Part shown: positions 1 through 6,583 of the stretch, one piece after another
Position numbering within the stretch: position 1 is the stretch's first letter
Layout: every line of letters starts with the position of its first letter
Assembly (NCBI GenBank): GCA_022564455.1
Contig: JADFLK010000055.1
Location: 1-9,380, forward strand
Length of the DNA: 9,380 nt
Origin: Bacteroidota bacterium
Lineage (GTDB): Bacteria > Bacteroidota > Rhodothermia > Rhodothermales > Rubricoccaceae
Reading direction: 5' to 3'
The notes under the pieces: model-generated
Databases searched by the model: none
What the model was told of the DNA's origin: nothing
Seen by the model: only the letters and a program-made list of their open reading frames with translations
Position numbers and translations under genes: made by a program

Positions 1-1287
1 AAGAAAATCGGCCGGGTCGTCGTTGTGGCGGAGAGCTGGGGCGGAGAGGAAGACCTGATCGGCGGCGTCGAAGGTCTCGCCGTACGGCTGCTCGAAGAGC
101 TTGCGACGGCTGGAATTAGAACGCGGCTCGAAAACAGCGATGACCCTGCGGCCCGGCCAGCACTCACGGACGGCGTGGATGGTACCCGCCACAGCGGTCG
201 GATGGTGGGCGAAGTCATCGACCACGAGCACGCCGCCAATTTCACCGCGTACTTCCTGTCGGCGTTTCATTCCCTTGAACGAAGCAATCCCGCGAGCGAG
301 TTCATCCGGCGGGATGCCTTCGTGAAGCGCCACCGCTATGACGGCCAGCGCGTTGAAACGGTTGTGGGCGCCGCCCATCGGGAGGATGACCTCGAACGGC
401 TCGTAGCCATCCACGACGACTTCAAACCGTTGCCCGCCTTCCTCGATCCGGACGGTGCTTGCCGACACATCGTTATCTGCATCGTGGCCAACAAAGACGA
501 CGTTGGCGGATGTTTCGCCCGCAAGCGAGCGCACGCCGGTGTCATCACCATTCAGGACGAGCAGGCCATTCTCCGGAACTAACCGGACGAAAGTGCGGAA
601 CGCCTCCTGATAGTCCTCCCAGTCGTCGTAGATGTCGGCGTGATCGAACTCCATCGACGTGACGACGGCGACCTGCGGCTGGTAGAGGTGCATCTTCGGC
701 CGCTTGTCGAAGTACGCGGAATCGTACTCGTCGCCCTCAATGATGAAGTGGGAGCCGCTGCCAACTGCGCTCGTGGCTTCCTTGCCTAGCATCACCCCAC
801 CGACGAGGAAGCCCGGATCGAGCCCAGCCTCCTTGAAAACATGAATGGCAAGGCCCGTTGTAGTGGTTTTGCCGTGCGTCCCGGCGATCACAACCGGCCG
901 CCGGCCATCAAGAAAATAGTGAGCCAGGGCTTCCGGTAAGGACGCCTGAGCGAGACCCTGCTCTCTCGCATACGTTGCCTCCACATGCGTTGGCGTGCAG
1001 GCGTTGCCAACAATGACCAGATCGGGAGCCGGGTCGAGGTGCGCGGCATCATAGCCCTTGTCAATGGGGATACCGAGGTCTTCGAGCCGCGTGCTCATCG
1101 GCGGATAGGCCGCGGCATCCGAGCCGCGTACAGTGTAGCCAGCCTGTGCAAAAAGCTCCGCCAACGCGCCCATGCCCTTCCCGCAAATCCCGATCAGGTA
1201 GACGTTCTCCACGTCTTCTTGAGTGGGTAACGGAGGACGGTCGAAGATCCGCAGATGGGCGTCGGGGAAGTCTTCGAGGCGGCGCAT
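1..1287 (-). CDS. mpl: UDP-N-acetylmuramate:L-alanyl-gamma-D-glutamyl-meso-diaminopimelate ligase (Mpl), C-terminus beyond window
   Basis: Cytoplasmic Mur-ligase family enzyme that joins the recycled murein tripeptide L-Ala-gamma-D-Glu-meso-DAP to UDP-MurNAc using ATP, returning it to peptidoglycan synthesis. Read by hand, the minus frame is open from ATG 1287 to the window edge with no stop, giving 429 residues. Visible in order: glycine-rich N-terminal nucleotide-sugar motif LIGICGKGMGALA (31-43), P-loop GTHGKTTTT (136-144), EGDEYDSAYFDKRPK (184-198), SMEFDHADIY (211-220), GAHNRFNALA (306-315), DDFAHHPTA (357-365) and FEPRSNSSRR (386-395). The EFDHADI, AHHPT and FEPRSN forms favour Mpl over MurC. 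E. coli Mpl is about 457 residues, so roughly 30 are probably missing off the left edge. The start is constrained: an in-frame stop (TAG, 1315-1317) lies just upstream with no other ATG or GTG between. No Shine-Dalgarno is visible. It lies 56 bases downstream of the RND permease gene. Confidence 0.93.
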   Translation of the reverse strand, partial: MRRLEDFPDAHLRIFDRPPLPTQEDVENVYLIGICGKGMGALAELFAQAGYTVRGSDAAAYPPMSTRLEDLGIPIDKGYDAAHLDPAPDLVIVGNACTPTHVEATYAREQGLAQASLPEALAHYFLDGRRPVVIAGTHGKTTTTGLAIHVFKEAGLDPGFLVGGVMLGKEATSAVGSGSHFIIEGDEYDSAYFDKRPKMHLYQPQVAVVTSMEFDHADIYDDWEDYQEAFRTFVRLVPENGLLVLNGDDTGVRSLAGETSANVVFVGHDADNDVSASTVRIEEGGQRFEVVVDGYEPFEVILPMGGAHNRFNALAVIAVALHEGIPPDELARGIASFKGMKRRQEVRGEIGGVLVVDDFAHHPTAVAGTIHAVRECWPGRRVIAVFEPRSNSSRRKLFEQPYGETFDAADQVFLSAPALRHNDDPADFL

Positions 1288-1309
1288 TTGTAGATGTAAT
1301 AGGACGCCC

Positions 1310-1343
1310 GAAAACTAAGCTGCGAGGCTTGCTTGCGTTTCAA
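1310..1343 (-). promoter_or_regulatory. Possible Bacteroidota-type promoter for mpl
   Basis: On the minus strand the gap between the permease stop and mpl contains TTG (1343-1341), then 23 bases, then TAGTTTTC (1317-1310). The second box matches TAnnTTTG, the -7 consensus of Bacteroidota primary sigma factors, at all defined positions but the last. The 23-base spacing is at the long end of what is accepted. A start site about 7 bases downstream would leave a short leader before the ATG at 1287. If real, mpl is transcribed independently of the pump operon. Short AT-rich matches of this kind occur by chance, so this is a weak call. Confidence 0.25.
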
Positions 1344-4300
1344 TCAGGAATCGCGCGGTTGCGTGGGTTTAACAACCGCGCCGCTACCCATCTCGTCGCT
1401 ACCTACTGCGGCAGGTACGAGTTGTCCACGTGCCAGAACACCGTCGCTCGCCAAATCCGTACCACGCAGGCTTGAGAGCCGCAAGGCCAGCGAGTCGAAC
1501 GCGGAGTACATGACCGGCACGATAACGAGTGTAAGGAACGTGGCGAAGGTGAGGCCGGAAATAATGGCCGTACCCATCGGCCCCCAGAACTGCGTGTTTT
1601 CGGAGCCGAATTGGAAATTCGGGTTTAAGTCAGTGACCATCCCCACGAAGTCGATGTTGATGCCGAACGTGAGAGGAATCAGCCCGATAACCGTCGTCAG
1701 CGCGGTCAGAACCACCGGACGGAGCCGCGTGGCGCCACCGTTAATGATGGCGTCGTGCTTGTTCTCTCCGCGAGCACGGAGCTTTTCGATGTAGTCCACC
1801 AGCACGATGGCGTTGTTCACCACGATGCCTGCCAGCGAGATCACACCGATGAACGTCATCAAGCCGAACGGCGTGCGTGTGAGAATGAGCCCGAGCATCA
1901 CGCCGATCAGACTCAACCCGACCGCCACCATGATGATGAATGGGTTTTTGAGCGAGTTGAACTGAGCGATCAGGATCATGCTGATCAGCGTGATACCGAT
2001 CAGTAGAGCAGTGAAGAGAAAACTGAAGCTCTCGGCCTGGTCCTCACTCTCACCAGTGTACGAAACCGTGTATCCGGCAGGCACCGAGGCGAGGTAATCA
2101 GCGAGGTGCGCCTGAACTTGCATAAGCACCGCGTTTCCGTTGGCGCCGGGCATTATGTCGGCCTGCACGGTCACGACGCGCTCCTGATCGAGGCGTGTCA
2201 CAGATCCCAGGCCGCTGCCTACTTCTATGTGCGCTACCGCGGTGAGCGGTATCTGGATGCCGTCCTCGAGAATGGTCAGGCTTTCGAGCGACTCCAGGTT
2301 AGCGCGGTCGGCTTCTTCGAGGCGCACGGTGATGTCATACTCGTCCTTCCCATCACGCCAGGTGCTTGCTACAATGCCGTTCACCGCGCTACGAACCGTG
2401 GAAGCGATCTGTTGGGTGGAGAGGCCAAACTGTCCTGCCCGCTCGCGATCGACAATCACCTGGAACTCCGGCCTTCCCGAGTTCAGGTTGTCGCGGATAT
2501 CCACGAGATCGGGGATGATTCCGGTTTCTGCGGCATCCTCGAGCCGGGATCTAATGCCCTGCGAGATTTCAACGATCTGGTCGAAGTCCTCGCCGGAAAT
2601 TTCGATGTTCACCGGAGCGCCGGTTGGCGGGCCACCCTCGTCCTGAATCACCTGAATATCAATACCGGGAATGCCCTGAATCTCATCGCGGACCTTGCGC
2701 ATCGTTTCGCTGGAGGGCTCGGCGCGAGCGCCGTAGTCTACCATGTTGAGCGTCACCATGCTGCGCTCCGGGCTGGCCGAACCGCCTCCGAACACGACGT
2801 CTCCACCCACACCAACGCCGGTCTGCAAGTTCTTTGTGTTGACGTTGGCGGCCTCGTCGGATGCCAGCAAGTTCGATACGCGGCGAAAAACGTCGGCCGC
2901 CACTCGGTTCGACTCCTCTATATTCGTCCCCAGCGGCGCCTCGGCGGTGATCTGAATCAGACTCGGATCCGTCAGCGGGAAGAACTCCACGCCGGTGGGC
3001 GCCGCCGCGAAGAGCATGAAAATGCCGAAGAGGGCACCAAGCGTTCCAGTGAGCAGCCGCGATCGGTTATCCGTTAAGATGAGGTAGCTGCGCTCGCCTG
3101 CAAGCATGTAGCCCAGGAAGCCCGCAAGGATGATGACGCCCGGAAACAACAGCATAGGTACAACTTCGGCCATCGCAATCTCCTTTCCTCCGACTCTGAG
3201 AAGAAGGAGCAGGCCCACAATGCCGGCCATGAAAATTAGCCCTGCCTTAACTGTAGCTACTCGGCCCAGGAATGCTGACTCAAGCGTGTGCCCGATAATG
3301 CTGACGATACCGACCAGCAACAGCACACCACCTGGAGCGATCAGGACGAAGGCGGCGCCCATCCCAACGAGCGAGCCGAGTGTGCCGCCCATTACTAGAA
3401 GGATGAACCCGAGGGTGAAAGCCCCGAGAGCAAACGTATTGCGTAGCAAGGCGCGAGGTACCGAATAGTCGCGCTCGAGCATCCAGTCGAGGAATGCCCG
3501 ATAGCGTTTGGTCATAATCGGCACGGTGTGGTCCGCAAATCGCACATGTGCCGGGTACATTACCCGCCGATAAAGGAAGACCAATACCGGAACTGAAATA
3601 GCAAAAAACACGAGGCTTTTCCAGTTCGCAATCCCCACCACCAAGGCCGCGACACCAACGAGGGCATAGACGATCCTCTTGGAGCGTCGGCTGCGCTTTT
3701 TCTTTTTCTCGGAGTCCAGCCGGATCAGGAAGCCCGCAATCACCGGGTTGATGACAAGGGCTACAAAAAGCGATGATGTCAGAGTAACGATGAGCGTCAG
3801 CGGCATGTAACTCATGAACTTGCCGATAATTCCCGGCCAGAACAACATCGGCGCAAACGCCGCGACCGTCGTAGCGGTACTGGTAGTCACGGCCATACCC
3901 ACCTCTTCAACCGCGCCTTTCGCCGCCTCGAAGCGGCCATAGCCTTCTTCTCGGAAGCGGTAGATATTCTCAACGATCACCACTGCATTATCCACCAGCA
4001 TTCCAAGGGCAATAATTAGGCTGAACAGAATGATGAAGTTCAGCGTCTGCCCCATGATTGAGAAGACGATGAAGCTGAGGAACATGGACAGCGGAATGGC
4101 GATGCCGACAATTGCCGCGTTGCGAACCCCGAGGAAGAACAGCAACACCAGAACTACGAATATGATACCCGCAATGATATTATTTTCCAGGTCGGAGACG
4201 AGGGTTACTACCTGCTCGCTCTGGTCGCCGGTGATGGTGTAGGTCGTGCCGGAGGGGAAGGGAAAGGCAGCCAGTTCTTCGTTGACGAGGGCAACGGTTT

Positions 4301-5228
4301 CGATGATGTTCTCGCCGACGCGCTTCGTCACATCGAGGCGGATGACCTGAAGGTCTTCAGGATTTTCCACCGGCACGAACTCGCCCTGCTCGGGTTCGGT
4401 TTGGCGGAGTTCGAGGCGGGCGTAGCTTACCCGATCCTTGAAGCCGAAAGAGACCTCTGCAACGTCGCGGACGTAGATTGGGCGCCCGTTTCGGGCCTCT
4501 ACGACAAGATTTTCAATCTCCGAAGGGTCATTGAACTCGCCGTCAATGCGGACGAGGTAGTTTTCCGGGCCAAGATCTACGGATCCGCCAGGAATGTTGA
4601 TGTTTTCCTCCCGGATGGCCATAACGACATCTTCGATGGCAAGGTCATAGCCCTGCAACCGCGCGATATCCACATTGACCTGGACCTCTCTCTCAAGCCC
4701 ACCGATCAGGTTAACGTCGAGCACCCCACGTACTCCGTCTAGAATATCCTGCAGATCCTCCGCGGTGTCTCGCAAATGCGCGAGGCTGCCTGCCGACAGC
4801 AGGTTGACCGACATGATCGGGAACAGCGAGAAATCGATTTCGGAGACGATGGGATCCTCAACGTCGCTTGGGAACTCCGGCTTGGCGAGATCCACTTTCT
4901 CGCGGACTTCCTGCGCAGCCTCCGACACGTCCTTGTCGGGCACGAACTCGATGACGACCGTCGAAACGCCCTCCGTAGAGGTTGAGCGGATCTCATCGAT
5001 GCCGGTGATGACAGAGACCTCGCTCTCGATCTCCTGCGTGATGATCGACTCGATGTCGTTCGGGCTGGCCCCGGGGTAGATCGTCGTGACGACGATCATG
5101 GCGAACTCGATCTGCGGCGACGACTCCTTGGGGATGGAGATGTACGACATCAATCCGCCGATCACCAGTACTACAGTGAGAACGACGATGGCCGTCCGGT
5201 TCTTGATAGCGAGGTTCGTAATTCTCAT
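1344..5228 (-). CDS. Efflux RND transporter permease (AcrB/MmpL superfamily, ACR_tran type) with enlarged central membrane domain
   Basis: Inner-membrane proton-driven pump subunit of a tripartite efflux complex, 1294 residues; AcrB-type pumps are about 1030-1050. TM1 is at about 10-30, the first periplasmic pore/docking half at about 35-345, TM2-TM6 at about 351-502, TM7 at about 725-743, the second periplasmic half at about 745-1068, and TM8-TM12 at about 1069-1241. TM4 carries LVDNAVVIVENIYR: Asp413 matches AcrB Asp407, but Asn414 replaces Asp408. TM10 carries GIVVNNAIVLVDYI, with Asn1138 at the AcrB Lys940 position. Between TM6 and TM7 lie about 220 residues rather than about 40, opening with a basic stretch (KKKKRSRRSKR, 508-518) and holding about six extra hydrophobic helices. 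The segment at 1188-1217 (INIDFVGM...FWGPMG) resembles Bacteroidota pumps. A hydrophilic tail of about 45 residues follows TM12. The frame is intact. The gene is last in the tetR-tolC-adaptor-permease order, 81 bases after the adaptor stop. The ATG at 5228 fits the usual N-terminus of the family (start residues then TM1). Substrate unknown. Confidence 0.95.
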   Translation of the reverse strand: MRITNLAIKNRTAIVVLTVVLVIGGLMSYISIPKESSPQIEFAMIVVTTIYPGASPNDIESIITQEIESEVSVITGIDEIRSTSTEGVSTVVIEFVPDKDVSEAAQEVREKVDLAKPEFPSDVEDPIVSEIDFSLFPIMSVNLLSAGSLAHLRDTAEDLQDILDGVRGVLDVNLIGGLEREVQVNVDIARLQGYDLAIEDVVMAIREENINIPGGSVDLGPENYLVRIDGEFNDPSEIENLVVEARNGRPIYVRDVAEVSFGFKDRVSYARLELRQTEPEQGEFVPVENPEDLQVIRLDVTKRVGENIIETVALVNEELAAFPFPSGTTYTITGDQSEQVVTLVSDLENNIIAGIIFVVLVLLFFLGVRNAAIVGIAIPLSMFLSFIVFSIMGQTLNFIILFSLIIALGMLVDNAVVIVENIYRFREEGYGRFEAAKGAVEEVGMAVTTSTATTVAAFAPMLFWPGIIGKFMSYMPLTLIVTLTSSLFVALVINPVIAGFLIRLDSEKKKKRSRRSKRIVYALVGVAALVVGIANWKSLVFFAISVPVLVFLYRRVMYPAHVRFADHTVPIMTKRYRAFLDWMLERDYSVPRALLRNTFALGAFTLGFILLVMGGTLGSLVGMGAAFVLIAPGGVLLLVGIVSIIGHTLESAFLGRVATVKAGLIFMAGIVGLLLLLRVGGKEIAMAEVVPMLLFPGVIILAGFLGYMLAGERSYLILTDNRSRLLTGTLGALFGIFMLFAAAPTGVEFFPLTDPSLIQITAEAPLGTNIEESNRVAADVFRRVSNLLASDEAANVNTKNLQTGVGVGGDVVFGGGSASPERSMVTLNMVDYGARAEPSSETMRKVRDEIQGIPGIDIQVIQDEGGPPTGAPVNIEISGEDFDQIVEISQGIRSRLEDAAETGIIPDLVDIRDNLNSGRPEFQVIVDRERAGQFGLSTQQIASTVRSAVNGIVASTWRDGKDEYDITVRLEEADRANLESLESLTILEDGIQIPLTAVAHIEVGSGLGSVTRLDQERVVTVQADIMPGANGNAVLMQVQAHLADYLASVPAGYTVSYTGESEDQAESFSFLFTALLIGITLISMILIAQFNSLKNPFIIMVAVGLSLIGVMLGLILTRTPFGLMTFIGVISLAGIVVNNAIVLVDYIEKLRARGENKHDAIINGGATRLRPVVLTALTTVIGLIPLTFGINIDFVGMVTDLNPNFQFGSENTQFWGPMGTAIISGLTFATFLTLVIVPVMYSAFDSLALRLSSLRGTDLASDGVLARGQLVPAAVGSDEMGSGAVVKPTQPRDS

Positions 5229-5233
5229 GAGTC

Positions 5234-5301
5234 TATTGCGTAGTTCGCATTTCGTATTGCGTATTTGTTGATTCCTCTACGCAACACGAAATACGCAATA
5301 C
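5234..5301. repeat. Degenerate TATTGCGTA repeat with 13-bp perfect inverted repeat, between adaptor and permease genes
   Basis: The 81-base gap between the adaptor stop and the permease start is mostly filled by variants of one AT-rich word. TATTGCGTA occurs at 5234-5242 and again at 5255-5263, 21 bases apart. The right part carries the inverse. GTATTGCGTATTT (5254-5266) is perfectly complementary to AAATACGCAATAC (5289-5301), and GTTG (5267-5270) can extend the stem with CAAC (5282-5285). Separately, TTGCGTAG (5236-5243) is perfectly complementary to CTACGCAA (5277-5284). The two pairings interleave, so they could compete or form a pseudoknot-like fold. There is no U-run after the stem on the minus strand, so a terminator is unlikely. 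It could be a dispersed intergenic repeat, an mRNA processing or stability element, or both. Confidence 0.75.
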
Positions 5302-5309
5302 CGAGGCGG

Positions 5310-6548
5310 CTATTCGTCGGAAGAGGAGAGAGCACTATAGACCAGCTCATCGCTGCCTCGGCTCTGCGAGATACGGACGAGGTCGCCCTCGGCGAGGCTG
5401 TTTTGCCCGGAGGCAATCACGCTGTCGCCTGCCTCAAGGCCGGACGTGATGACGGTGCGGCCGTTCGACGAAGGGCCGAGTTCTACCGGACGCCGCTCGG
5501 CGATCATCCCACCGTCTGTTTGCTTGACGACGAAGACGCTCGTTCCACGTTCGTCGCGAAGGATGGTGTACAGCGGCAGAGCAATGACATCTTCGAGCAC
5601 GGTTCGCGAAATCGTCAGGCGCACCACCATTTCCGGGCGGAGGCGGCTGTCTGGGTCGGAAAGCGCAATCTCAACCGGGAATGTGCGACTCGCCGGGTCA
5701 ACGGCGCGCCCTGAGAACACCACTCGTCCGCCGAGTGGTTCACCCTCGCCGCTGCTTGTCAGAATCCGCACCGGCGTACCAATCTCGATGTCGGTCGCGT
5801 AGCGCTCGGGGACACCGGCGGTGACTCGGTATCCGCCTCCGGAAACGATGCGGGCTATCGGCGTGCCCGGCCCTGCCGTTTCGCCGCGCTCTATGAGGTG
5901 CGCCTCCACCGTCCCGCCGAACGGCGCGGACACCCTTGTGTTGGCGTAGGAAGTTTGCGCCTGCTGAAGCGAGGCCTGGGCCTGTCGCAGTACACCCTGA
6001 GCTTGGGCAATGCCCGCGTCAGCCTGCGCCACCTGCGCGCGCGCCGCGGCAAGTTGCGTCTGCACACCGCGGAACTCAAGTGCCGAGAGAATGGAATCTC
6101 TGAAAAGAGGCTCCTGGCGGCGATGTTGATCCTCGGCCAACTCCAACTGAGCCACGGCGGCTTGCTTCTGGGCTTGGGCTACTCGGATGCCTGCCTGACT
6201 TTGGGACACACCTGCGCGAGCGGCTGATACCATTGCTTGCGCCATCGACGGATTCACTTGTGCAATGGTGCCGCCACGGCGGACGTACGCGCCCAACGGG
6301 GCCAGATACGTGATCGTGCCCGAGGCCTCAGCGCCTACGGTGGCATCTTCCGGCGCATCCACCGAACCTGTCAACTCGATGACGTCTTCGAACAGAGCCG
6401 GCTCAGCCACAAGCACATCCACAGGAATGCCCGTGTTTTCAGTCGAAGCGTCCGTTTCGGAAGGGGCCTCCGCGCCACTGCCACATGCTGCAAGAAAGAG
6501 TGCGAAGACAAGGAGGAGAGGGATGGGGAACGCGTTTCGGAAGCTCAT
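5310..6548 (-). CDS. RND efflux periplasmic adaptor (membrane fusion protein, HlyD/AcrA family), lipoprotein
   Basis: Periplasmic adaptor linking the RND permease to the TolC-type channel; 412 residues, normal for the family. The N-terminus is a lipoprotein signal: a hydrophobic stretch of about 8-20 and lipobox LAAC with Cys22, so the mature protein is probably lipid-anchored. A low-complexity Ser/Glu/Thr linker (23-41) follows. The two halves of the lipoyl/barrel-sandwich domain are at about 71-98 (VGAEASGTITYLAPLG) and about 203-236 (NTRVSAPFGGTVEAHL). Between them is an Ala/Gln-rich alpha-hairpin coiled coil (about 101-200), the part expected to meet the channel tip. Beta-barrel and membrane-proximal domains fill about 240-395. 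A GTG nine bases upstream (6557) also opens this frame, but ATG 6548 is preferred because GGTGA (6558-6554) lies five bases before it and the signal peptide then starts normally. It lies 35 bases after the tolC-like stop and 81 bases before the permease. Confidence 0.94.
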   Translation of the reverse strand: MSFRNAFPIPLLLVFALFLAACGSGAEAPSETDASTENTGIPVDVLVAEPALFEDVIELTGSVDAPEDATVGAEASGTITYLAPLGAYVRRGGTIAQVNPSMAQAMVSAARAGVSQSQAGIRVAQAQKQAAVAQLELAEDQHRRQEPLFRDSILSALEFRGVQTQLAAARAQVAQADAGIAQAQGVLRQAQASLQQAQTSYANTRVSAPFGGTVEAHLIERGETAGPGTPIARIVSGGGYRVTAGVPERYATDIEIGTPVRILTSSGEGEPLGGRVVFSGRAVDPASRTFPVEIALSDPDSRLRPEMVVRLTISRTVLEDVIALPLYTILRDERGTSVFVVKQTDGGMIAERRPVELGPSSNGRTVITSGLEAGDSVIASGQNSLAEGDLVRISQSRGSDELVYSALSSSDE

Positions 6549-6570
6549 GGAACTCACCGTATGAGCGGTG
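6549..6570 (-). promoter_or_regulatory. Ribosome binding site of the adaptor gene inside a small potential hairpin
   Basis: GGTGA (minus strand, 6558-6554), complementary to the 16S anti-Shine-Dalgarno, sits five bases before ATG 6548 and decides the start. It overlaps one arm of a 5-bp perfect inverted repeat, CACCG (6570-6566 on the minus strand) with CGGTG (6559-6555), separated by a 6-base loop. The stem could partly mask the site. Ribosomes finishing the upstream tolC-like gene at 6584 would reach close to the hairpin, which would allow translational coupling; that part is inference. Confidence 0.45.
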
Positions 6571-6583
6571 GGGATGGGTGAAG

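Noticed and set aside
25..582. A 185-codon plus-strand open frame near the left edge, which could be mistaken for the main gene there.
   Set aside because: The opposite strand carries an uninterrupted Mpl frame with all family motifs, so this is its shadow. The minus-strand short frames at 336-551 and 579-764 are likewise out of frame and do not indicate a broken mpl.
1311..1330. AAGC-CTCGCA-GCTT hairpin followed by AGTTTT on the minus strand, as a terminator after the permease gene.
   Set aside because: The stem is only 4 bp and the T-run is short and interrupted. The same TAGTTTTC fits a promoter box equally well, so neither is firm.
2106..3077. A 323-codon open frame on the plus strand, antisense to the permease gene.
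   Set aside because: It lies wholly inside the conserved permease reading frame, and its translation shows no recognisable motif. Long antisense frames are common opposite GC-rich genes.
5254..5301. The 13-bp inverted repeat as an intrinsic terminator or transposon end.
   Set aside because: There is no T-run on either side in the right place, the arms are AT-mixed, and there is no transposase or target duplication nearby. It sits inside a functional operon.
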